Source: Bacteroidota bacterium (GTDB taxonomy: Bacteria; Bacteroidota; Ignavibacteria; Ignavibacteriales; Ignavibacteriaceae). From it: a stretch of DNA of 7,277 bases. Made by a program: the position numbers and the translations under genes. Below are positions 1 through 6,241 of this stretch, in pieces (position 1 is the stretch's first letter; each line of letters starts with the position of its first letter). The notes under the pieces were generated by a model. That model saw only the letters and a list, made by a program, of their open reading frames with translations, was not told the DNA's origin and ran no database searches. Location of the stretch: the NCBI GenBank assembly GCA_022567875.1, contig JADFGB010000045.1, positions 1 to 7,277 on the forward strand, in the 5' to 3' direction.

Positions 1-2
1 TA

Positions 3-1148
3 GATAATACTCCCGATCTTCCGCATAATGGGATTTATTATGCTTACAATTCACCTGATAATATTGCATACCTTGGCACCTGGGGCTATGGTTTTGTTCG
101 AACGGACGGAAATTTATTTGAAACTTTTAATACCGCAAACAGCGGAATGCAAGGCATTCCAAATGACCCGGATTTTCTTGTTATTTCAGGCTTTGGTGCT
201 GATTCAAAAAATAATATTTGGGTCCTAAACTTTTGGGCTGCAGATAGAAACGTTTTAAATGCATTAACACCAACAGGTTTATGGCACCATTTTAAAGTAC
301 CTTCAGAACTTAATCTTACTCTTCAATTTCATTTCAATTTAGTTGTTGATCAATTTGATACAAAATGGTACAGTTCAACTGATCCAAAAAGATCAGGGTT
401 GTTCTTTTTTAATGAGAATACAACATTAACAAACACAGCCGATGATATTTCCGGTTTTTTTTCAACTTCAAATGGATTAAACAGCAATTCAATTTCTGCA
501 ATTGCTCTCGATAAAAGAGGAGAATTATGGGTGGGTAGCAATTTTGGTGTAAATATTATCAGTAATTTAGGCTCATTATCTTCAAGCGGTTCTAATCTTA
601 GAATCAGTTCTGTGTTTTCTTTAAGACAACAAACTATTAATTGTATTGCTGTTGATCCCTTAAATCAAAAATGGATTGGCACAAACCAAGGGCTTCTGCT
701 TGTTAATTCTGATGGATCAAAATTATTAACAACACTTAATACAGCTAACAGCGCCTTATTATCCAATATTATTACAAGTATTGCAATAAATGAAAATACA
801 GGTGAGGTTTTTGTTGGTACAGACAACGGGCTTACTTCATTTATTACTACAGCAGTAAAACCGGTAACTAATTTTTCTGAATTGTTTACATATCCGAGTC
901 CTTTTATTATCGGTAACGGTAATAATAAATTAATAATTGACGGATTAGTAAAAGATTCAGATATTAAAATTCTTACAATTTCTGGCAAATTATTAAAAGA
1001 GTTTTCATCACCCGGAGGTAGAATTGCATCTTGGGACGGTAAAGACCAAAACGGAAATTATGTAAGCAGCGGTGTTTATATAATTGTTGCCTTCGATAAA
1101 GACGGTAATAACGTAACCACGGGAAAAGTTGCTGTAATTAGAAAATAA
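3..1148 (+). CDS. Secreted beta-propeller protein with C-terminal FlgD-like/T9SS-type domain (5' end missing)
   Basis: The frame is open from the left edge, so the ATG at 147 is an internal methionine and the gene starts upstream; 381 residues are visible. Propeller-type repeats recur: YLGTWGYGFVR (visible residues 23-33), LWVGSNFG (175-182), KWIGTNQG (223-230) and VFVGTDNG (269-276). The last three are spaced 46-48 residues apart, each following an asparagine/serine-rich loop and a short hydrophobic strand (SISAIALD, INCIAVD, ITSIAIN). This matches the 'two-component regulator propeller' repeat family. Residues about 297-381 form a beta-rich terminal domain with YPSPF, ISGKLLKEF, WDGKDQNGNYVSSGVYI and a basic end. 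This is the FlgD-Ig-like/type A C-terminal signal typical of proteins exported by the type IX secretion system. The family role would be at the cell surface or outside the cell. The T9SS component PorZ also combines propellers with such a C-terminal domain and is an alternative, but the visible part cannot decide. Any signal peptide is outside the window. Confidence 0.85.
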   Translation, partial: DNTPDLPHNGIYYAYNSPDNIAYLGTWGYGFVRTDGNLFETFNTANSGMQGIPNDPDFLVISGFGADSKNNIWVLNFWAADRNVLNALTPTGLWHHFKVPSELNLTLQFHFNLVVDQFDTKWYSSTDPKRSGLFFFNENTTLTNTADDISGFFSTSNGLNSNSISAIALDKRGELWVGSNFGVNIISNLGSLSSSGSNLRISSVFSLRQQTINCIAVDPLNQKWIGTNQGLLLVNSDGSKLLTTLNTANSALLSNIITSIAINENTGEVFVGTDNGLTSFITTAVKPVTNFSELFTYPSPFIIGNGNNKLIIDGLVKDSDIKILTISGKLLKEFSSPGGRIASWDGKDQNGNYVSSGVYIIVAFDKDGNNVTTGKVAVIRK

Positions 1149-1162
1149 TTAATTATTTTTTA
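1139..1162 (+). terminator. Possible weak A/T-only hairpin after the propeller gene
   Basis: Bases 1142-1159 are a perfect 18-bp palindrome (AAAATAATTAATTATTTT). With one G-U pair and two further A-T pairs, the arms extend to 1139 and 1162. It spans the stop codon of the propeller gene, and its 3' arm is a run of T. It could form a hairpin with a U-rich 3' side, like a weak intrinsic terminator. There is no G/C in the stem apart from the one G, so stability would be low. In such A/T-rich DNA this palindrome could be chance. Confidence 0.22.
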
Positions 1163-1192
1163 CCATTCTTTCTCCATAAATAATCAAAATAA

Positions 1193-2902
1193 ATGATAGA
1201 TATTCTTCAAATATCATTACAATTTAGTGCTAAATATTTATACAGGGATGTATCATTTAAAATAAATTCCGGGGATAAAATTGCTTTGGTCGGAGCAAAC
1301 GGAACAGGTAAATCATCACTTTTAAAACTAATAACAGGACAATTATCACCTGAAAGCGGTAAAATACAAAAAACTAAATTAGCAACTATTGGATATCTGC
1401 CACAGGATAATATTGTCCATAAAGGCAAGTCATTAATTAACGAAGCTAATTCTGCACTTACCGATATTACATTCTTAAGAAATAAAGAAGATGAAATTTC
1501 TAATGCATTAAATCAAGCAGGTATTACTGAAAATGATAGAGACAGTCTTATCAACCAGTTAGGGGAAGTTCATCATAGGCTTGAAGACCTCGACTCTTTT
1601 GCAAGCGAAGCTAAAGTAAAAAAAGTACTAATGGGTTTAGGATTTAAAGAAGTTGAATTTGAAAAACCAACTGAGCAATTTTCCGGTGGTTGGCAGATGA
1701 GAATTGCCCTTGCTAAAATTTTAATTTCTCAAAACGATATCTTACTTTTGGATGAGCCGACTAACCATCTTGACTTGGATTCTTTAAAATGGCTAACAAA
1801 TTATTTGAAATCTTACATGGGTGCAATACTTACTGTATCTCACGATAAATATTTTATAAATGAAATAACAAATAAGACTATAGAGTTATTCGGTGGTAAA
1901 TTTTATTTTTTTAACGGCACTTACAATGCTTATCTAAATTATAAATCAGAAAGAGATCAGCTTAACATTAAACTTGCAGAACAGCAGGAAAAAAAAATTA
2001 AAGAGACTGAAAAGTTTATTGAAAGATTCAGATATAAATCTACCAAAGCAAAACAGGTTCAAAGTAGAATTAAACAACTTAAGAAAATAGAAAAAATAGA
2101 ATTACCTGATAAAGAAAAATCAATTTCAATTAAATTTCCCGAAGCTCAAAAATCAGGTATAACAGTTGTCGGTCTTAAATCCATTTCAAAATCATTTAAT
2201 GATAAATTAGTTTTTAAAAATGTAACCCTACAAATAAACCGCGGAGATAAAATTGCTTTTGTAGGGCCAAACGGAGCCGGAAAAACCACCCTATCAAAAA
2301 TTATTGCCAGTAAATTAGCTCCTACGACAGGGTTAAAAGAGACAGGATATAATGTTTTTACATCATATTATTCCCAAGATGTTGCAGACGAATTAAATAA
2401 AGATATTACAATATTAGAAACACTTGAAGATATGGGAAGCGAGTTAACACAAAATCAGCTTAGAACATTACTTGGTTCTTTTTTATTTAATGGTGATGAT
2501 ATTTACAAAAAGATTTCCGTTTTATCCGGAGGTGAAAAAAGCAGGGTCGCACTTGCTAAGATTCTTTTAACAAAATCAAATTTTATAATTTTTGATGAAC
2601 CAACCAACCATTTAGATATGACTTCGTCACAATTACTCCAATCCGCCTTAGTTAATTTTTCCGGTTCACTTGTAATAGTTTCACACGATGTTGATTTTTT
2701 AAGGCCAATTGCTAACAAAGTACTAGATATAAGGGATGAAATAGTTATCCTATATGAAGGGGATATTGATTATTATCTTTGGAAAAAAGAAGAAGAATTT
2801 GGCAGCAATATTTCAGATAATAAGGAATTTAAAAAAGATAAATCCGGAAAGGATCTAAACAAAAAAGAATTGAAAAGAATAGAAGCTGAAAAAAGACAAT
2901 GA
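1193..2902 (+). CDS. ABC-F family ATPase (ribosome-associated type), ended by an in-frame TGA before its C-terminal tail
   Basis: This is a soluble protein with two ABC ATPase domains and no membrane segments, the arrangement of the ABC-F (Uup/YheS/YdiF/EttA) family. These proteins bind the ribosomal E site and affect translation. Domain 1 has Walker A GANGTGKSS (34-42), signature FSGGW (163-167) and Walker B LLLDEPTNHLD (184-194). Domain 2 has Walker A GPNGAGKTT (358-366), signature LSGGEKSR (444-451) and Walker B FDEPTNHLD (467-475). The linker between them (about 245-305) is charged and helical, with RFRYKSTKAKQVQSRIKQL, the tRNA-facing linker typical of the family. The start MIDILQISLQF aligns with the usual family N-terminus; no Shine-Dalgarno sequence is visible. 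The 569-residue product keeps all catalytic motifs, so it may work like ABC-F members that naturally lack the tail. However, the reading frame continues past the TGA into a typical tail, so the gene is either recently truncated, misread at one base, or read through. The exact subfamily is not resolved. Confidence 0.93.
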   Translation: MIDILQISLQFSAKYLYRDVSFKINSGDKIALVGANGTGKSSLLKLITGQLSPESGKIQKTKLATIGYLPQDNIVHKGKSLINEANSALTDITFLRNKEDEISNALNQAGITENDRDSLINQLGEVHHRLEDLDSFASEAKVKKVLMGLGFKEVEFEKPTEQFSGGWQMRIALAKILISQNDILLLDEPTNHLDLDSLKWLTNYLKSYMGAILTVSHDKYFINEITNKTIELFGGKFYFFNGTYNAYLNYKSERDQLNIKLAEQQEKKIKETEKFIERFRYKSTKAKQVQSRIKQLKKIEKIELPDKEKSISIKFPEAQKSGITVVGLKSISKSFNDKLVFKNVTLQINRGDKIAFVGPNGAGKTTLSKIIASKLAPTTGLKETGYNVFTSYYSQDVADELNKDITILETLEDMGSELTQNQLRTLLGSFLFNGDDIYKKISVLSGGEKSRVALAKILLTKSNFIIFDEPTNHLDMTSSQLLQSALVNFSGSLVIVSHDVDFLRPIANKVLDIRDEIVILYEGDIDYYLWKKEEEFGSNISDNKEFKKDKSGKDLNKKELKRIEAEKRQ

Positions 2903-3148
2903 AGATTTCAAGCAACTAATAATTTAATAACGGAAATTAAAAAGATAGAAAACAGAATTAGCAAGCTTGAAGCTGAAGAAACCGATTTAGGAAATAAATT
3001 AACCGAATCTAACTTATACGATGATTACCAAGCAGCTATAAAAATTAATTCGGAATACAAAAAAACAAAGGATGAACTGGAAAAATTATTATCAATCTGG
3101 GAAGATAAACAGGGAAAATTAAATGGAATTAAAAGTAAGTTCAGCTGA
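2903..3148 (+). pseudogene. Detached C-terminal coiled-coil tail of the ABC-F gene
   Basis: In the same frame as the ABC-F gene, and directly after its TGA, 81 sense codons run to a second TGA at 3146-3148. The translation is charged and heptad-like (for example ITEIKKIENRISKLEAEE, then NLYDDYQAAIKINSEYKK and ELEKLLSIWEDK). This is the usual pattern of the ABC-F C-terminal domain: two helices around an 'LY...D' turn, a fold that binds nucleic acid in Uup. The preceding residues KKELKRIEAEKRQ are the normal lead-in to this domain. No ATG, GTG or TTG occurs in this frame after the TGA, so independent translation is unlikely. Read through, the whole protein would be 651 residues, within the usual size for tailed ABC-F proteins. 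The frame is the same on both sides, so the disruption is a substitution and not an indel. Confidence 0.8.
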
Positions 3149-3150
3149 TG
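3146..3150 (+). promoter_or_regulatory. TGATG stop-start overlap linking the ABC-F frame to rsmA
   Basis: The stop TGA of the full-length ABC-F frame shares its A with the ATG of rsmA. No Shine-Dalgarno-like sequence is visible in the 20 bases before this ATG. Overlaps of this kind usually mean that the downstream gene is translated by ribosomes ending the upstream one. The coupling role is inference; the overlap is seen directly. Confidence 0.55.
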
Positions 3151-3942
3151 CAAAGAAAAACAATTAAACCATTAAAAAGATTCGGGCAAAATTATATTCA
3201 GGATAAAAATGTTTTATTAAAAATCATAAGTGAATTTAATCCTCAATCTAAAGACAAAATAATTGAAATTGGGCCGGGTCACGGTGCTTTAACTAAATTA
3301 CTTTTAGAAAAGGTAAATAATTTAACAGCCATAGAAATTGATACGAGAGTGATAGGAACTCTACAAAAACTTTCCTCGAATATTAAAATTGTTAACGATG
3401 ATTTTTTAAAAATAGACTTAAATTCTATTTATAAAAATGATAATAAAAAAATAAGGATTATTGGAAACATACCTTACAATATCACATCTTCTATTATATT
3501 CAAATTGATTGATAATAACGAAATTATTTCAGATGCAGTATTTATGGTTCAGCACGAAGTTGCAAAAAGAATGACGGGAATAAAGGGAACAAAAGATTAT
3601 GGGATTTTTTCTATTATTATAAATTATTTTTGTGAAGTGAAATATTGCTTTAAAGTATCAAGAAATGTTTTTCAGCCAAAACCTAATGTTGATTCCGCTG
3701 TAGTTCATCTAAGATTTAAGTCTAACAAAGAAGATTATTTAGTGCAGAAAACATTTATTAAAGTTGTAAAAGCTTCTTTTGGTAACAGACGAAAAATGTT
3801 AAGAAATTCTTTAAGTAATAGTATATTTAAAGACCTTAATTTCAGCAATTGTAAAATTGACTTATCAAAACGTGCAGAGAATTTAGATATAAAAGATTTT
3901 ATAAAATTATCTAAGTTTATATTAAAGAATAAATATAAATAA
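3148..3942 (+). CDS. rsmA: 16S rRNA (adenine1518-N6/adenine1519-N6)-dimethyltransferase RsmA (KsgA)
   Basis: This cytoplasmic enzyme transfers four methyl groups from S-adenosylmethionine to two adjacent adenines in the 3'-terminal helix 45 of 16S rRNA, a late checkpoint in 30S assembly. The 264-residue length is normal. Motifs in order: KRFGQNYIQD (10-19, the N-terminal family signature), SAM-binding motif I EIGPGHGALT (40-49), acidic motif II AIEID (61-65), NDDF (83-86), catalytic motif IV NIPYN (107-111, usually NLPYN), FQPKPNVDSAVV (175-186) and FGNRRKMLRN (211-220) in the C-terminal helical domain. All expected catalytic positions are present. The ATG at 3148 places the family signature at the usual distance from the start and overlaps the upstream stop. 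It lies 28 bp before the PAP2-UbiE gene on the same strand, probably in one operon. Confidence 0.96.
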   Translation: MQRKTIKPLKRFGQNYIQDKNVLLKIISEFNPQSKDKIIEIGPGHGALTKLLLEKVNNLTAIEIDTRVIGTLQKLSSNIKIVNDDFLKIDLNSIYKNDNKKIRIIGNIPYNITSSIIFKLIDNNEIISDAVFMVQHEVAKRMTGIKGTKDYGIFSIIINYFCEVKYCFKVSRNVFQPKPNVDSAVVHLRFKSNKEDYLVQKTFIKVVKASFGNRRKMLRNSLSNSIFKDLNFSNCKIDLSKRAENLDIKDFIKLSKFILKNKYK

Positions 3943-3970
3943 TAATTCTTTTGGGAGTCATCTGGAAAAT

Positions 3971-5626
3971 ATGGAAAAAATTAAATCATTTATTATAAAT
4001 ATTAAAGCTTATGATTTAGTTACTATTTTCTTTTTCATATTATTAATTATTGCAAATATTATATTTAATAATTTTGTAGAACTTTGGGCTACACTTGTTC
4101 TCTTAAATATTGTGTTAATTTCCTTCATCTTAATAATGGCTTATATAGAATATAAATATGAGAATAAGATTGTAAAAATATTTCATTATTGGTATTTAGC
4201 TCCACTTGTACTACTAACATTTAAAGAAATTTATCTTCTTGTCCATGCGATAAGACCCAATGATTATGATTGGTTATTTATAAAAATTGACAGATGGATT
4301 TTCGGTACAGACCCAACTGTTTTTCTTCATCAGTTTGCATTCCCTTTACTAACAGAAATACTACAAATTGTATATGGTTCTTTTTATCTTTTACCAATAT
4401 TCCTATGTTTAATTCTTCTTTATAACAATAAACAAACTGCATTTGAGTTCTCGGTTTTTGTAATTATTTATGGTTTTTTTCTTTCATATATGGGCTATTT
4501 TTTACTTCCCGGTATCGGCCCAAGATTCACACTACATGATTTTGCTACTATTAATCAACAATTACCTGGATTGTATTTAACAAATTTTCTAAGAGACATT
4601 GCAAATTTTGGTGAATCACTTTTACCGAATACGCCCAACCCTGCTGAACTTGTTCAAAGGGATGTTTTCCCGAGTGGACACACTATGATTACTCTTATAG
4701 TTATATATCTGTCTGTTAGGTTAAAAAGTAAATCAAAATTCTTTTTTATACCCTGGGGATCATTGTTAATTTTTTCAACTGTGTATTTATGGTATCATTA
4801 TGTAATAGATCTATTCGGTGGACTAATTTTTATGTTATTTGCTTTGTGGAGCGGTAAATATTTGTTTAATTGGTGGAGAAGAAAAATTGGAAAGGAAGAG
4901 TTTGAATATAATCATATACATCAAATTAATCATTCTGTTTTAAAATATGATAAAAAAAAGCAAGTTAAATTTATATTTGATAACATTGCAGATAAATATG
5001 ATTTCTTAAATCATTTATTAAGTTTTGGTCTAGATTTTTACTGGAGGAAAAAAGCTCTGAAATTATCAGGGCTAAATTCAAAATCCGTATTATTAGATGT
5101 AGCATGCGGTACAGGTGATGTGGCAATTGAAGCAAAAAAAATGGGAGTTACAAAGATATATGGAGCTGATTTTTCTTTTAATATGCTTAAAATTTTTAAC
5201 TCAAAAAGTAAATGGATAAAAGGAAATAATATTCAATTAGTTGCTGAAAATATGCCAATTAAATCTGAATCATTTACCAATATAACTGTGGCTTTTGGGG
5301 TAAGAAATTTTTATAACATTGAAGAAGGATTTAATTCATTTATAAATATTTTAAAACAAAACGGTAAAGCAACTATTATAGAATTTAGACTTCCGAAGAA
5401 TTTTATTTTAAGATTTTTATACGAATTTTATTTTAATAATATTCTACCCTTTATAGGAGGAATTATTTCCGGTAACAGAGAAGCATATAAATATTTACCT
5501 AATTCAGTGCAAGATTTTGATAAAAAAGTTAATATAGAATCTTTATTAAAAAAGACAGGATTTTCTAAAGTAGAAAAGTACAATTTGACTTTTGGAACAG
5601 TTCAGGTTTTAATTGCCACTAAATAA
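3971..5626 (+). CDS. ubiE: Fusion protein: PAP2-type membrane phosphatase (N-terminal) with UbiE/MenG demethylmenaquinone C-methyltransferase (C-terminal)
   Basis: This single 551-codon frame holds two complete domains. Residues 1-300 contain about eight hydrophobic segments (near 15-33, 37-58, 70-92, 127-150, 157-180, 239-250, 257-275, 279-298). They carry the PAP2 (lipid phosphate phosphatase) motifs: PGIGPRF (180-186) as a variant of motif 1, FPSGH (233-237, His237) and YHYVID (275-280, His276 and Asp280). The layout resembles the PAP2_3/Aur1-like group. Residues about 330-551 are a full UbiE methyltransferase: FDNIADKYDFLNHLLS (336-351), SAM site LLDVACGTGD (374-383), AFGVRNFYN (441-449), YLPNSVQDF (508-516) and the terminal YNLTFGTVQVLIATK. 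UbiE performs the last C-methylation of menaquinone. The catalytic loops map to the outside, positive loops (YKYENK, KSKSK) to the cytoplasm, and helix 8 leaves the methyltransferase inside, where SAM is. The linker (about 301-335) contains no ATG, GTG or TTG, so the methyltransferase has no ordinary start of its own. A weak GGA lies 5 bases before the ATG and GGGAG lies 13 bases before it. The PAP2 substrate is unknown; a prenyl or lipid phosphate is a guess. Confidence 0.92.
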   Translation: MEKIKSFIINIKAYDLVTIFFFILLIIANIIFNNFVELWATLVLLNIVLISFILIMAYIEYKYENKIVKIFHYWYLAPLVLLTFKEIYLLVHAIRPNDYDWLFIKIDRWIFGTDPTVFLHQFAFPLLTEILQIVYGSFYLLPIFLCLILLYNNKQTAFEFSVFVIIYGFFLSYMGYFLLPGIGPRFTLHDFATINQQLPGLYLTNFLRDIANFGESLLPNTPNPAELVQRDVFPSGHTMITLIVIYLSVRLKSKSKFFFIPWGSLLIFSTVYLWYHYVIDLFGGLIFMLFALWSGKYLFNWWRRKIGKEEFEYNHIHQINHSVLKYDKKKQVKFIFDNIADKYDFLNHLLSFGLDFYWRKKALKLSGLNSKSVLLDVACGTGDVAIEAKKMGVTKIYGADFSFNMLKIFNSKSKWIKGNNIQLVAENMPIKSESFTNITVAFGVRNFYNIEEGFNSFINILKQNGKATIIEFRLPKNFILRFLYEFYFNNILPFIGGIISGNREAYKYLPNSVQDFDKKVNIESLLKKTGFSKVEKYNLTFGTVQVLIATK

Positions 5627-5642
5627 TAATTTAATCAACATT

Positions 5643-6233
5643 TCAAATAATATTATTATCTACCATTAATTGTTTTAACTTATTAAATGCTTTTGCCCGG
5701 TGGCTAATTTTATTTTTAATATTAGGAGAAAGTTCTGCAGTTGTCTTTTCGTATCTATCAGGTAAAAATAGGGGGTCGTATCCAAAACCGTTAGTCCCTC
5801 TTGGTTGGGAAATTATTTGTCCCTTGATTTCATCATTTGTAATGATATTATTTTTAGAATCTATATAAACAGCAGTACACACAAACTTTGCACTATGTGG
5901 ATCCGGAAAAGATTTTAATTCATCTAATAATTTTAGATTGTTTTTTTTATCGGTAGCATCATCTCCGGAATACCGTGAGGAATAAATTCCGGGCGCGCCG
6001 TTAAGTTGTTCAACAATTAATCCGGAGTCATCACTAATTACAGGCAGTTTAAATTGTTTGTAAATTTCTTCAGCTTTTTTTAATGCATTTTCTTCAAATG
6101 TACTTCCGTCTTCAACAACATCAATTGCATTATCAAAATCATTTAATGAAAGCAGTTCAATATCTGTATCAGAAAAAATATTTTTTACTTCTTTAAATTT
6201 CCCTTTATTCTTTGTAGCAAATAATATTTTCAT
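5643..6233 (-). CDS. rdgB: XTP/dITP pyrophosphatase (HAM1/RdgB family, non-canonical purine NTP pyrophosphatase)
   Basis: This cytoplasmic house-cleaning enzyme hydrolyses ITP, dITP and XTP to monophosphates plus pyrophosphate, keeping deaminated purines out of DNA and RNA. The 196-residue length is typical. Visible family motifs are FATKNKGKFKEV (5-16, phosphate-binding N-terminus), EEN (47-49), SDDSGLIV (67-74, with the metal/catalytic aspartates), GAPGIYSSRYSG (79-90), GTNGFGYDPLF (146-156, base-recognition region) and KISHRAKAF (175-183). The ATG gives the standard family start. No Shine-Dalgarno sequence is seen in the 8-bp gap after the amidohydrolase stop, so translation is probably coupled to it. 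The gene converges with the PAP2-UbiE gene, with 16 bp between their stop codons. It ends in TGA, showing that TGA is used as a normal stop in this genome. Confidence 0.96.
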   Translation of the reverse strand: MKILFATKNKGKFKEVKNIFSDTDIELLSLNDFDNAIDVVEDGSTFEENALKKAEEIYKQFKLPVISDDSGLIVEQLNGAPGIYSSRYSGDDATDKKNNLKLLDELKSFPDPHSAKFVCTAVYIDSKNNIITNDEIKGQIISQPRGTNGFGYDPLFLPDRYEKTTAELSPNIKNKISHRAKAFNKLKQLMVDNNII

Positions 6234-6241
6234 TTGATGTA

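Noticed and set aside
28..228. Short + strand frame at the left edge
   Set aside because: It lies inside the propeller gene in another frame, and its translation resembles no known protein. The frame starting at 3 carries the propeller repeats.
665..988. Minus-strand open frame of 107 codons within the propeller gene
   Set aside because: Antisense shadow of a clearly coding region, with no recognisable motif.
2900..2902. In-frame TGA as selenocysteine or as a reassigned Trp/Gly codon
   Set aside because: The position is a non-catalytic hinge and I saw no convincing stem-loop just downstream. TGA serves as a normal stop for rdgB and no other gene here contains it internally.
5623..5659. 8-bp A/T inverted repeat (ATAATAAT / ATTATTAT) across the convergent junction as a bidirectional terminator
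   Set aside because: The stem has no G or C and a 21-base loop, and part of it is rdgB coding sequence. Such repeats arise easily in this base composition. An overlapping palindrome at 5646-5657 has the same weakness.
5991..6000. G/C-rich island GGGCGCGCCG in an A/T-rich region, as a possible foreign insertion or site
   Set aside because: It encodes the conserved GAPG segment of rdgB and is explained by protein constraint.
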